Of a stretch of DNA of 64,000 nt, positions 54,691 to 64,000 are shown piece after piece (positions within the stretch are counted from its first letter, which is position 1; every line of letters starts with the position of its first letter). The notes beneath the pieces were generated by a model. The model did no database searches. It saw only the letters and a program-made list of their open reading frames with translations, and was not told the DNA's origin. Location: positions 54,583-118,582 of the forward strand of contig UCOA01000028.1 in the NCBI GenBank assembly GCA_900474095.1. Direction: 5' to 3'. The stretch is from Hyphomicrobiales bacterium. GTDB lineage: Bacteria; Pseudomonadota; Alphaproteobacteria; Rhizobiales; Rhizobiaceae. The position numbers and the translations under genes are program-made.

Positions 54691-57354
54691 CTACGCGGCC
54701 AGTACGGCTCCCACGGCCTCGATGGCATCCTTTGCCTTTGCACCGTCCGGTCCGCCAGCCTGCGCCATGTCGGCGCGGCCGCCGCCGCCCTTGCCGCCGA
54801 GCGCCGCAGAAGCGACGCGGACCAGATCGACGGCGCTGAAGCGGCCGGTCAGGTCGTCGGTGACGGCAACCACGGCGCTCGCCTTGCCATCCGCGGAAAC
54901 GCCGACAAAGGTGACTATGCCGGAGCCGAGGCTCTTCTTGCCGTCATCGGCAAGGCTCTTCAAATCCTTCGGCTCGACGCCGGTGACGACCTTGCCGAGG
55001 AACTTGACGCCGGCGATCTCCTGCACCTGATCGGCAGAGCCGTTGGCGTCACCACCGCCGAGTGCCAGCTTCTTCTTTGCCTCGTTCAGCTCACGCTCCA
55101 GCTTGCGGCGCTCGTCCATCAGTGTTTCGACACGAGTGAGAACGTCTGCGGGCTGCACCTTCAGGGTGGTGGCGAGTGTCTTTACCCGCTCATCCTGCTC
55201 GTTGAGATAGGCAAGCGCGGACGCACCAGTCAGGGCCTCCAGGCGGCGAACGCCGGCGCCGACGGCGCTTTCGCCGACGATCCGCACCAGGCCGATCTCT
55301 CCAGTGGCGCTAACATGGGTGCCGCCGCAAAGCTCGACCGAATAGGGGCGGTTGGCCTTGGAACCATGAATGCCCTGCCCCATCGACACGACACGGACTT
55401 CATCGCCGTATTTTTCGCCGAACAGCGCCATGGCGCCCTCGGCAATCGCATCATCGACGCTCATCAGGCGGGTTGTCACCGGCGCGTTCTGGACGATGAT
55501 CTCGTTCGCCATCTCTTCGACGATTTTCAGCTCCTCTGCCGTCATCGGCTTCGGATGCGACACGTCGAAACGCAGGCGCTCCGGCGCGACCAGCGAGCCC
55601 TTCTGCGCCACATGGGTGCCGAGCACTTCGCGCAGAGCTTCATGGAGAAGATGGGTCGCCGAGTGGTTGGCGCGCAACCGCGAACGGCGGGCGTGATCGA
55701 CGGTGAGCGCAGCGGCGTCGCCGACATTGACCGTCCCCTCCTCCACGACGCAGGAATGCACGAAGAGGCCTTCACCACGCTTCTGCGTGTCGGTAACCGA
55801 AAGCTTGGCGCCGTCGGTCGAGATCACGCCGGTATCGCCCATCTGGCCGCCCGATTCGCCGTAGAACGGCGTCTGGTTGAGCACGAGCTGGACCGTCTCG
55901 CCCTTGGAGGCCACCTCGATCGCCTTGCCATCGCGCACGATCGCCTGAACGACGCCTTCGGCGGTCTCGGTATCGTAGCCGAGGAAGTCGGTTGCCCCGA
56001 GCTTTTCCTTGAGTTCGTACCAGATGGTTTCCGTCGCCTTGTCGCCGGAGCCCGACCAGGAAGCGCGCGCCTCCGCCTTCTGCCGTTCCATGGCAGCGGA
56101 AAACACATCGGTATCGACGCCAATGCCGCGGGCGCGCAACGCGTCCTGCGTCAGGTCGAGCGGGAAACCATAGGTGTCATAGAGCTTGAAGGCCGTTTCG
56201 CCGTTCAGCCGGTCGCCTTCCGATAGGTCGGCAGTCGCGTCGGCGAGAAGGCCGAGACCGCGCTCCAGCGTCTTGCGGAAACGGGTTTCCTCGAGTTTCA
56301 GCGTTTCGGAAATCAACGCCTCGGCGCGCATCAGTTCCGGATAGGCGCGGCCCATCTGGCCGACCAGCGCCGGCAGGAGCTTCCACATCAAGGGTTCCTT
56401 GGCGCCGAGCAGCTGTGCATGGCGCATGGCGCGGCGCATGATGCGGCGAAGCACGTAGCCGCGGCCTTCGTTCGACGGCAGAACGCCATCGGCGATCAGG
56501 AAAGCGGTAGAACGCAGATGGTCGGCGATAACGCGGTGGCTGGCGCGACGGTCGCCTTCAGCCTTGATGCCGGTCGCCTCTTCGGACGCCTCGATGAGCG
56601 TGCGGAAGAGGTCGGTGTCGTAATTGTCGTGCTTGCCCTGCAGCAGGGCCGCGACGCGCTCGAGCCCCATGCCGGTATCGATCGACGGACGCGGAAGATT
56701 GACGCGCTCCTCCTTTGTCACCTGCTCATACTGCATGAAGACGAGGTTCCAGATCTCGATGAACCGATCGCCATCCTCATCCTTCGAGCCCGGAGGGCCA
56801 CCCCAGATATGATCGCCGTGGTCATAGAAGATTTCCGAACATGGTCCGCACGGACCGGTATCGCCCATTGCCCAGAAATTGTCGCTGGTCGGGATGCGGA
56901 TGATCCGGTCGTCGCTCAGACCGGCAATTTTCTTCCAGAGGCCGAAAGCCTCGTCGTCGGTGTGATAGACGGTGACCAGCAGGCGCTTGGCGTCGATGCC
57001 GAAATCCTTGGTGATCAGGTTCCAGGCAAGCTCGATTGCCCGATCCTTGAAATAATCGCCAAACGAGAAGTTTCCGAGCATTTCGAAGAAGGTATGGTGG
57101 CGCGCGGTATAGCCGACATTGTCGAGGTCGTTATGCTTGCCGCCGGCCCGTACGCATTTCTGCGCCGTCGCAGCCGTCGAATAGGGACGCTGCTCGAGAC
57201 CGGTGAAAACGTTCTTGAACTGCACCATGCCGGCATTGGTGAACATCAGGGTCGGATCATTGCGCGGAACCAGCGGGCTCGACGGCACAACCTCGTGGCC
57301 GTTCTTCTTGAAGTAGTCGAGGAACGTCGACCGGATTTCATTCACGCCGTTCAT
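54691..57354 (-). CDS. alaS: Alanyl-tRNA synthetase
   Basis: Charges tRNA-Ala and edits mischarged serine. The 887-residue protein starts [15 protein letters not shown]. Seen: class II core ([18 protein letters not shown]), the editing-domain metal motif [11 protein letters not shown] and CGGTHV in the C-terminal half, and the C-terminal [16 protein letters not shown] block, which is the DHHA1 domain. Length and motifs are complete. The gene is downstream of recA in the same direction after a 223-base gap with a recA terminator. Confidence 0.98.
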   Translation of the reverse strand: MNGVNEIRSTFLDYFKKNGHEVVPSSPLVPRNDPTLMFTNAGMVQFKNVFTGLEQRPYSTAATAQKCVRAGGKHNDLDNVGYTARHHTFFEMLGNFSFGDYFKDRAIELAWNLITKDFGIDAKRLLVTVYHTDDEAFGLWKKIAGLSDDRIIRIPTSDNFWAMGDTGPCGPCSEIFYDHGDHIWGGPPGSKDEDGDRFIEIWNLVFMQYEQVTKEERVNLPRPSIDTGMGLERVAALLQGKHDNYDTDLFRTLIEASEEATGIKAEGDRRASHRVIADHLRSTAFLIADGVLPSNEGRGYVLRRIMRRAMRHAQLLGAKEPLMWKLLPALVGQMGRAYPELMRAEALISETLKLEETRFRKTLERGLGLLADATADLSEGDRLNGETAFKLYDTYGFPLDLTQDALRARGIGVDTDVFSAAMERQKAEARASWSGSGDKATETIWYELKEKLGATDFLGYDTETAEGVVQAIVRDGKAIEVASKGETVQLVLNQTPFYGESGGQMGDTGVISTDGAKLSVTDTQKRGEGLFVHSCVVEEGTVNVGDAAALTVDHARRSRLRANHSATHLLHEALREVLGTHVAQKGSLVAPERLRFDVSHPKPMTAEELKIVEEMANEIIVQNAPVTTRLMSVDDAIAEGAMALFGEKYGDEVRVVSMGQGIHGSKANRPYSVELCGGTHVSATGEIGLVRIVGESAVGAGVRRLEALTGASALAYLNEQDERVKTLATTLKVQPADVLTRVETLMDERRKLERELNEAKKKLALGGGDANGSADQVQEIAGVKFLGKVVTGVEPKDLKSLADDGKKSLGSGIVTFVGVSADGKASAVVAVTDDLTGRFSAVDLVRVASAALGGKGGGGRADMAQAGGPDGAKAKDAIEAVGAVLAA

Positions 57355-57522
57355 AATGCGCCCTTACCTCTGCATCAGACGTCCGCGGCCGACTTGGCCG
57401 AACCGCGAACCGGAAAACTCTTGAAAATCGCGGATCGCCGGATATTCGCTGATCCTGCTCCCGCCATTGAAACACAGGCTTTTATCGTCCACGCCAACCC
57501 CTGTCCAGACGGCAAAAGAAAA

Positions 57523-57549
57523 CCGGCCGCCCTGTCAAGGAGCGGCCGG
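57523..57549 (-). terminator. Terminator of recA
   Basis: Leftward, CCGGCCGC pairs with GCGGCCGG over an 11-base loop and is followed by TTTTCTTTT. It lies 28 bases past the recA stop. Confidence 0.9.
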
Positions 57550-57577
57550 CGACATCATCCGAAAAAATCAGACGATC

Positions 57578-58669
<1,092 letters not shown>

Positions 58670-58725
58670 TTGATCCACCTTTAGGTTATGGAAGCTGTTG
58701 AGGCAATGAAGCTGCCGATGAAAGC

Positions 58726-58754
58726 TATGTACACTTTTTGTTCTCATCTGGCAA
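58726..58754 (-). promoter_or_regulatory. recA promoter with an embedded SOS box
   Basis: Leftward, TTGCCA (-35) and TACATA (-10) are 17 bases apart, about 57 bases before the recA start. GAAC-N7-GTAC (58729-58743) occupies the spacer and part of the -10, one mismatch from the alphaproteobacterial GAAC-N7-GAAC LexA box. A repressor there would block RNA polymerase. Confidence 0.7.
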
Positions 58755-58796
58755 GAGATGTCCATACAATTGAATTTATGCAATAAATTACCGTAT

Positions 58797-58811
58797 GTTC
58801 CTCTCTTGTTC
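58797..58811. promoter_or_regulatory. Perfect SOS (LexA) box between recA and psuK
   Basis: GTTC-N7-GTTC matches the alphaproteobacterial LexA box without mismatch. It is 97 bases upstream of the psuK start and 128 upstream of recA, beyond the -35 of the recA promoter. It may be a second recA operator or may give psuK DNA-damage control. Confidence 0.6.
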
Positions 58812-58907
58812 TTGACCCTTCCGAAGCAGGTAGAAAAGTGGAACAGAAAATGCCGTCAACAGACGGGCTGAACGAATCGGATCGCGGGGGGGCACACGGG
58901 AAAACGC

Positions 58908-59861
58908 ATGACAGGCAGTAAAGTTTCCATCTTCGGCGGCGCGCATATCGATCGCCGGGGGCGTATCTCCGGCACGACGGCGGCGGGCGCGAGCAATCCG
59001 GGCACCTGGTTCGAAGAGGCCGGCGGCGGCGGCTTCAACGCGGCGCGCAATCTGGCGCGGCTCGGGCTCGAGGTGCGCATGATCAGCCCGCGCGGCGGCG
59101 ATGCGGCCGGCCAGACGGTCGCTGAAGCCGCAGCGGCCGCGGGCGTCATCGACAACCCCTTCATCTTCCTCGATCGCAAGACGCCAAGTTACACGGCCAT
59201 TCTCGAAAACGACGGTAATCTGGTAATCGCGCTCGCCGACATGGATCTCTACCAGCTGTTTTCGCCGCGGCGGCTGTTGCAACGCGCCATGCGGGATGTC
59301 GTTTCCTCCAGCGACCTTATCGTCACCGACGCCAATCTGCCGGAAGAAACCCTCGCAAGCCTCATCGAACGAGCCGCGCAGCAATCAAAACCGGTCGCTG
59401 CCATCGCCGTTTCACCCGCCAAGGTCGTGCGTCTTTCAAGCAGCCTCTCCGGCATCAGCTTTCTGTTCATGAACGAGGCCGAAGCGCGCGCCCTGACCGG
59501 CCGGAAGGATGCAACGACGGAGGCAGCAGAATGGCCCGCCCTGTTGCGGGCCGCCGGTCTTACCAGTGGCGTCATCACCCGCGGCGGCAGACCTGCGATC
59601 GCATTTCGGCAGGGGCAGACCGTCAGCGTCGCCCCGCCTGCCCTCGATGCGCTGGGTGATGTTACCGGCGCCGGCGATGCGCTGGCAGCGGGTTTCCTGG
59701 CGGCATTTCTGGAAGGAGAGCCGCTGGACCTCTGCCTGCGTTCCGGTGTCGCGGCTGCCGGTCTCACCGTCCGCTCGCCCCTCGCCGTGTCTGAAAAAAT
59801 GTCGCGCGAGGTGTTGAGGGACGCAATTCGGCTTGTGCCGCCAGCCGAAATCCTGTCATGA
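58908..59861 (+). CDS. psuK: Pseudouridine kinase (PfkB family)
   Basis: A 317-residue PfkB-type sugar kinase. Seen: FGGAHIDRRGRIS at the N-terminus, GGGGFNAARNLARLG (ribokinase-like glycine motif) and DVTGAGDALAAGF, the PfkB signature 2 with catalytic aspartate. Its assignment to pseudouridine comes from the following gene psuG, 30 bases downstream; in E. coli PsuK phosphorylates pseudouridine at O5' and PsuG splits it. GGGAAAACGC precedes the ATG. Divergent from recA with SOS boxes in the shared region. Confidence 0.9.
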   Translation: MTGSKVSIFGGAHIDRRGRISGTTAAGASNPGTWFEEAGGGGFNAARNLARLGLEVRMISPRGGDAAGQTVAEAAAAAGVIDNPFIFLDRKTPSYTAILENDGNLVIALADMDLYQLFSPRRLLQRAMRDVVSSSDLIVTDANLPEETLASLIERAAQQSKPVAAIAVSPAKVVRLSSSLSGISFLFMNEAEARALTGRKDATTEAAEWPALLRAAGLTSGVITRGGRPAIAFRQGQTVSVAPPALDALGDVTGAGDALAAGFLAAFLEGEPLDLCLRSGVAAAGLTVRSPLAVSEKMSREVLRDAIRLVPPAEILS

Positions 59862-59891
59862 ACGCGCCGTAAGAGCCATAAAGGACACGCG

Positions 59892-60815
59892 ATGACCAAG
59901 CCGTCTTCACCCCTTCTGCCGATGGAATATTCCGACGAGGTCGCAGCCGCCAAGGCGCGCGGCGCACCGCTCGTGGCGCTGGAATCGACCATCATCACCC
60001 ATGGCATGCCCTTCCCCGGCAATCTGGACATGGCTCGCAGCGTCGAGGCGATCATCCGCGAGGAAGGTGCCGTGCCGGCAACGATCGCCGTCATCGACGG
60101 GGTCCTGCACATCGGCCTGGAAGACGCGCAGCTGGAAGCGCTGGCGCAAACCGAAGGCGCGATGAAGCTGTCGCGCGCCGACCTCGCCTTTGCGATTGCC
60201 GAACGCCGCACCGGCGCGACGACGGTCGCGGCAACGATGATTGCCGCAGCCCGCGCCGGCATCCGCGTCTTTGCGACCGGCGGTATCGGCGGCGTGCACC
60301 GCAAGGCCGAGGAGACATTCGACATTTCCGCCGACCTCGACGAACTGGCCCGCACCGGCGTGATCGTCGTCTCAGCCGGCGCCAAGGCGATCCTCGACAT
60401 TCCGAAGACGCTCGAAGTGCTGGAAACCCGCGGCGTTCCGGTCGTCACCTATGACAGCGACATCTTCCCGGCCTTCTGGTCGCGCGATTCCGGCCTGAAG
60501 AGCCCGCTGATGCTCAACAGCCCGGCGGCAATCGCCAATTTCCAGAAGATGCGCGACCTGCTCGGCGTCGACGGCGGCATGCTGATCGCCAACCCGGTGC
60601 CAGAGGAAAACGAGATCCCGCGCGACGAGATGGAGATCTATATCGCCCGCGCGCTCGACAACGCCGAACGCGACGAGATTTCCGGCAAGGCGGTCACGCC
60701 CTACCTGCTCGACAGCCTTTTTGGACTGACCGACGGCCGCAGCCTCGAAACCAACATCGCACTGGTCGAAAACAACGCCCGTCTCGCAGCCGAGATCGCG
60801 GTCGCGCTGGAATAA
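59892..60815 (+). CDS. psuG: Pseudouridine-5'-phosphate glycosidase
   Basis: Cleaves the C-C bond of pseudouridine 5'-phosphate to uracil and ribose-5-phosphate. The 307-residue protein has the family opening MEYSDEVAAAKARGAPLVALESTIITHGMPFPGNL, later IRVFATGGIGGVHRKAEETFDISADL and GVPVVTYDSDIFPAFWSRDSG. All the family blocks are present. AAAGGACACGCG precedes the ATG. With psuK it forms a two-gene catabolic operon for pseudouridine released from RNA, terminated by a hairpin. Confidence 0.96.
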   Translation: MTKPSSPLLPMEYSDEVAAAKARGAPLVALESTIITHGMPFPGNLDMARSVEAIIREEGAVPATIAVIDGVLHIGLEDAQLEALAQTEGAMKLSRADLAFAIAERRTGATTVAATMIAAARAGIRVFATGGIGGVHRKAEETFDISADLDELARTGVIVVSAGAKAILDIPKTLEVLETRGVPVVTYDSDIFPAFWSRDSGLKSPLMLNSPAAIANFQKMRDLLGVDGGMLIANPVPEENEIPRDEMEIYIARALDNAERDEISGKAVTPYLLDSLFGLTDGRSLETNIALVENNARLAAEIAVALE

Positions 60816-60837
60816 ATTTCGCGACGCGCTGGAAGTG

Positions 60838-60860
60838 AAGGCTGGCGCAGTGTCGGCCTT
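60838..60860 (+). terminator. Terminator of psuG
   Basis: AAGGCT pairs with GGCCTT (one T-G pair) over an 11-base loop and is followed by TTTCCTTT. It begins 23 bases past the psuG stop. Confidence 0.6.
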
Positions 60861-60878
60861 TTTCCTTTGCGCTCACCC

Positions 60879-60899
60879 TGGATAGCAATCAGCTATCCA
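60879..60899 (-). other. Hairpin at the cckA stop codon
   Basis: TGGATAGC pairs perfectly with GCTATCCA over a 5-base loop, spanning the last codons and stop codon of cckA. On the leftward transcript there is no T-run, so it may stabilise the mRNA end or affect termination rather than stop transcription. Confidence 0.4.
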
Positions 60900-63492
60900 G
60901 CATCTCACGTACGGCAACGGCAAGCTGCTTCAGCGAGAACGGCTTCGGCAGGAAGCCGAATTTGGCGTCTGCCGGCAGGTTCTTGGCGAAGGCGTCCTCG
61001 GCATAGCCGGAGACGAAGATGAATTTCAGGTCCGGGTAGTTCTTGCGGATTTCGCGCAGCAGCGTCGGCCCATCCATTTCCGGCATGACGACGTCGGAGA
61101 CGACGATGTCGACCGCACCATTCAGTTCCTCCATGATATCGAGCGCTTCGACACCCGAGCCCGCCTCATGCACGGTGTAACCGCGCGTCTCGAGCATCCG
61201 CTTGCCGCCGCGGCGGACGGCTTCCTCGTCCTCCACCAAAAGCACGACGGCCGAGTTGCCGGTAAGGTCGGTCGGCTCTTCCGCCTTGGACGGAGGTTTC
61301 GTTCCCAGCATTGTCGCGGCCGGCGCCTCTGCCACTTCGCCCGGCAGGGGCGTCTCCTCGATGTAACGCGGCAGCAGGATGCGGAACGTCGTCCCCCTGC
61401 CGACTTCGGATTCGGGATAGATGTAACCGCCGGACTGCTTGATGATGCCATAGACCATCGACAAGCCGAGACCGGTGCCCTTGCCGACTTCCTTGGTGGT
61501 GAAGAACGGTTCGAAGATCTTGTCGAGAATCTCGGGCGGAATGCCTGTGCCCTGATCGGACACCTCGACCATCACATAGTCCTCCTCCGGCAGTTCGCGC
61601 CGGTTCAGAGAAGCGACTTCCGAGGCCGGCAGGTTGCGCGTGCGTAGCGTAATCACGCCGCCATCGGGCATGGCATCGCGCGCGTTGACGGCGAGGTTGA
61701 GGATGACCTGTTCGAACTGGCCAAGATCGGTGCGCACCGGCCAGAGATCGCGACCGTAATCGACTTCCAACCTGACATTCGTGCCGGTCATGCGGTCAAC
61801 GAGCATGCGCAGATCGCCGAGGACGTCGGTCATGCTGAGCACGGTCGGGCGCATGGTCTGCTTGCGGGAAAAGGCGAGAAGCTGGCGAACCAGCACGGCG
61901 GCGCGGTTGGCGTTGCGCTTGATCTCCATCAAATCGGCAAAGCTCGCGTCGGACGGACGGGCCGAGAGAAGCAGGTGATCCGAGGAGAGAAGGATTGCCG
62001 TCAAGACGTTGTTGAAGTCATGCGCTATACCGCCTGCGAGCGTCCCGACCGCATTCATCTTCTGCGTCTGCGCCATCTGGGTTTCGAGCGCCTTCTGCTC
62101 GGTGATCTCGACCGCGTAGACGATTGCGGCCTCTTCCGGTGCCTGATCGCTCTGATCGATGACGGCGTTCACATAAAAGCGGAAATGCCGCGTCTCGTCG
62201 GTCGGATGGAGCGAATCGATGGGAGCAATATCGCCCTGGCGGTCCTTGGCGGCCTCCAGCGCCTCGCGCAACTTTAACCGGTCCGTCTCATGCACGACGG
62301 CTTCGAGCAGAGCGCCATGCTCCATGTCGTCCTGCGACACGACGGCCGAAAACAGTTTCAGGAACGGCGCGTTGGTCCTCAGGATCCGGCCGTCGCCATC
62401 GACGGAGGCGATCGCCATCGGCGTGTTGTTGAAAAAGCGGGTGAAGCGCATGGCGGCGATCGACGCCGACTGGTCGCTTTCATCGTCGTTCGAGCGGGCA
62501 AGCACGATCGTGCGGCTTTCGCCCGGAGCGCCGTCGCGGGTCGAGGAAACCCGGTGAACCATGCGCACGGCAAAACTCTGGCCGTTGGCCTTGCGCAGGT
62601 CGAGGTCGAGCGTCTTGGTTTTTTTCAGGCCCGGTTCGGCCTGGACGGACTGGACGAGCGCCAGCCCCTCGCCCGCCACCAGATCGGCGATCGTCATCGA
62701 TCCCGGCTGGAATTTCGTGAGATCGAGCCCCAGCCAGTCGGCAAGCGTGGCGTTGACATAGAAGATCTCGCCCTTCCTGCCGGCGGAGAAGAAGCCGGCC
62801 GGCGCATGATCGAGATAATCGATGGCGTTCTGCAACTCCTTGAAGAAGCGCTCCTGATCGTCGCGCTCGGAAGTGATGTCTGAGATCTGCCAGATGTAGA
62901 GCGGGTTGCGATCCCCGTCTTCGAGCGGCAGCACGCGGGCCTTCAGCCGGAACCAGTGCGCACCGGAGCCGTTCGCGCCACTGCCCGAACTCAAAGGCTT
63001 GAGCAGTCGGAACTCCTCGTGGCCGGGCTTGCCCTCATGCAGGCCATTGGTCAGCCGGTAAATCGCCTCCGTCGCCTCGCGGTTGCGCGACAGGATGGTT
63101 TCGAGCGATTGGATTTCCGTCGCCTTGGTCGCGCCCGTGAGCGCGCCGTAGGCCGCATTGGCATAGATGATCCGGCCCTTGCGGTCGGTAATCAGTGTAC
63201 CGTCCCGATGGCCGTCGAGAAAAGCGCGGGCGAGTTCGTCGGGCCGCGACTGGGGCATGACTTCGATGAAGCCGATGACGGATGAGACCAGGAAGAAAAT
63301 GCCGACCATGGCCAGCACGCCGAGAATGCCAAGCACGATCTCGTTCTCGAGCTGATTCTTGAAAATGACGAAGGCCACGGCGGAACCGGTCAGGACGATG
63401 GCGAGCAGAATAATCCGCAGCACCGTTCCCGGCCGGCTTCCACGGTCTACAATCGGCATGTGATAGTCACCTGCCTGCCGCAATTTCGTCAT
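60889..63492 (-). CDS. cckA: Hybrid sensor histidine kinase CckA
   Basis: A membrane histidine kinase that, via ChpT, controls the cell-cycle regulator CtrA in alphaproteobacteria. The 867-residue protein has two membrane helices (about residues 24-46 and 52-76), two or three PAS-like domains (residues 90-440), the HisKA site [17 protein letters not shown], ATPase boxes ([40 protein letters not shown]), and a C-terminal receiver with phospho-Asp in [15 protein letters not shown]. The layout is the standard CckA layout. GAGGGCCCT precedes the ATG. A flagellar gene follows on the other strand, matching the alphaproteobacterial neighbourhood. Confidence 0.96.
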   Translation of the reverse strand: MTKLRQAGDYHMPIVDRGSRPGTVLRIILLAIVLTGSAVAFVIFKNQLENEIVLGILGVLAMVGIFFLVSSVIGFIEVMPQSRPDELARAFLDGHRDGTLITDRKGRIIYANAAYGALTGATKATEIQSLETILSRNREATEAIYRLTNGLHEGKPGHEEFRLLKPLSSGSGANGSGAHWFRLKARVLPLEDGDRNPLYIWQISDITSERDDQERFFKELQNAIDYLDHAPAGFFSAGRKGEIFYVNATLADWLGLDLTKFQPGSMTIADLVAGEGLALVQSVQAEPGLKKTKTLDLDLRKANGQSFAVRMVHRVSSTRDGAPGESRTIVLARSNDDESDQSASIAAMRFTRFFNNTPMAIASVDGDGRILRTNAPFLKLFSAVVSQDDMEHGALLEAVVHETDRLKLREALEAAKDRQGDIAPIDSLHPTDETRHFRFYVNAVIDQSDQAPEEAAIVYAVEITEQKALETQMAQTQKMNAVGTLAGGIAHDFNNVLTAILLSSDHLLLSARPSDASFADLMEIKRNANRAAVLVRQLLAFSRKQTMRPTVLSMTDVLGDLRMLVDRMTGTNVRLEVDYGRDLWPVRTDLGQFEQVILNLAVNARDAMPDGGVITLRTRNLPASEVASLNRRELPEEDYVMVEVSDQGTGIPPEILDKIFEPFFTTKEVGKGTGLGLSMVYGIIKQSGGYIYPESEVGRGTTFRILLPRYIEETPLPGEVAEAPAATMLGTKPPSKAEEPTDLTGNSAVVLLVEDEEAVRRGGKRMLETRGYTVHEAGSGVEALDIMEELNGAVDIVVSDVVMPEMDGPTLLREIRKNYPDLKFIFVSGYAEDAFAKNLPADAKFGFLPKPFSLKQLAVAVREMLDS

Positions 63493-63838
63493 AGGGCCCT
63501 CGTCTACAACCGGTGCCGCGCGCCTTCGGAATGAATGCGTGGGTTCGGTCTATCTGCTCCGCGTAGCGGCAGCCGGGGCGGATATGCAATCCGCGCTGGC
63601 GGACCGCAAAACACCAAGCAGAATCATCTTTAACAGCCACGAGGAAGAGCAGAAAGCACCTATGAAAGGCACCAGCGTCAATTCACAGGGAATGTCCCGC
63701 TCGACCTCGCCAAAGTCAGCAATGACGCTACATCGATGATAAACCAATGAGACTTGGACAAAGTGCAACATCGCTTGTCTCGATCTGAAAAAAGCCGTCA
63801 AATGGACGCAAGTCAAGATATCACGAAGGAGAACGCAC
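63493..63838. other. Divergent region between cckA and the fliO-like gene
   Basis: About 346 bases hold both promoters. I looked for TTAA-N7-TTAA CtrA sites and found none intact; short open frames in it have no ribosome site or family likeness. A good AAGGAG site at the right end belongs to the fliO-like gene. Confidence 0.45.
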
Positions 63839-64000
63839 ATGATCGAAGATATCGTTGGCAACAACGGTACCCGTTTTATCATTGCCGCGGGCGCTGTGGC
63901 TCTTGGCCTTTTTTGCCTCATGGCCGTGCTCTGGTTCATCCGCAACCGGCCGTCCTCTCCCTTCATCCGCGGCGGCAAGAACCGCCAGCCGCGGCTCGCC
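63839..64000 (+). CDS. fliO: FliO-like flagellar export protein (3' end cut by window edge)
   Basis: The first 54 residues of a protein starting MIEDIVGNNGTRFIIAAG. Seen: one membrane helix (about residues 12-35) followed by a basic RNRPSSPFIRGGKNRQPR stretch. That matches, as I recall, the FliO-type protein next to cckA in rhizobia. FliO helps assemble the flagellar type III export gate. AAGGAGAACGCAC stands before the ATG. Only the beginning can be seen, so the assignment is moderate. Confidence 0.7.
   Translation, partial: MIEDIVGNNGTRFIIAAGAVALGLFCLMAVLWFIRNRPSSPFIRGGKNRQPRLA

Overview
The window looks like chromosomal core sequence from an alphaproteobacterium of the Rhizobiales, most likely family Rhizobiaceae (Rhizobium/Agrobacterium-like). 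The evidence is the G+C-rich coding sequence, the gene families (SUF operon with a NifS-type desulfurase upstream of sufB, DUF1476 ATPase inhibitor, purS/purQ/purL, CckA followed by a FliO-like gene, a mannosylfructose synthase/phosphatase pair as known from Agrobacterium) and GTTC-N7-GTTC SOS boxes near recA. I see no rRNA, tRNA, CRISPR array, insertion sequence, prophage or plasmid functions. Almost every base is in an ordinary, densely packed gene, and functions were assigned by recognising families by eye, not by a search.

Layout. 1-5.0 kb: leftward SUF iron-sulfur operon (nifS-like, sufB, sufC, sufD cut by the window edge) with an Irr-type iron-control element upstream. 5-8.4 kb: an alpha/beta hydrolase, anmK (peptidoglycan recycling) and tyrS. 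8.4-13.5 kb: a very large AsmA/DUF3971-like envelope protein, then a one-Cys peroxiredoxin overlapping a DUF455 gene. 13.6-17.4 kb: membrane-anchored LytM/M23 protein, RhlE-type RNA helicase, Nudix hydrolase, TfoX-N protein. 17.4-22.3 kb: flavin reductase, then a tightly coupled rightward set (periplasmic binding protein, P1 peptidase, rpe, DUF2259, membrane protein). 22.3-34.6 kb: purine genes purB, purC-purS-purQ and purL, separated by unrelated genes (PilZ, DUF2189, RBBP9-like hydrolase, SAM methyltransferase, DUF1476, lipoprotein, ArsC-like, DUF1127/MocR pair). 34.8-36.5 kb: a GT29-like protein, bolA, a small basic protein and grxD. 36.8-39.4 kb: two tandem Bcr/CflA transporters. 39.5-43 kb: leftward IMPase, ttcA, glsA, rpsD. 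43.2-44.2 kb: divergent MarR/cupin pair. 44.2-48 kb: leftward HerA-like ATPase, murI, trmJ and a broken secreted-protein gene. 48.2-50.7 kb: DJ-1/PfpI protein, ribbon-helix-helix protein, icd. 50.7-54.5 kb: STM3941-type membrane protein, mannosylfructose operon, AraC regulator. 54.7-58.7 kb: alaS and recA. 58.9-60.8 kb: pseudouridine catabolism (psuK, psuG). 60.9-64 kb: CckA and the start of a FliO-like gene.

The most informative non-coding signals are: two 13-bp palindromes two helical turns apart between a MocR regulator and a DUF1127 gene; two copies of an ATATATCTT/AAGATATAT inverted repeat between a MarR gene and a cupin gene; a LexA-type box inside the recA promoter plus a perfect SOS box facing psuK; an ICE-like element upstream of the SUF operon; and two inverted repeats in the gap before the SAM methyltransferase. 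I did not find a clearly new multi-gene system. The better candidates for new biology are the MocR/DUF1127 unit, the GT29-like orphan, the basic protein between bolA and grxD, and the relation between SOS control and pseudouridine catabolism.
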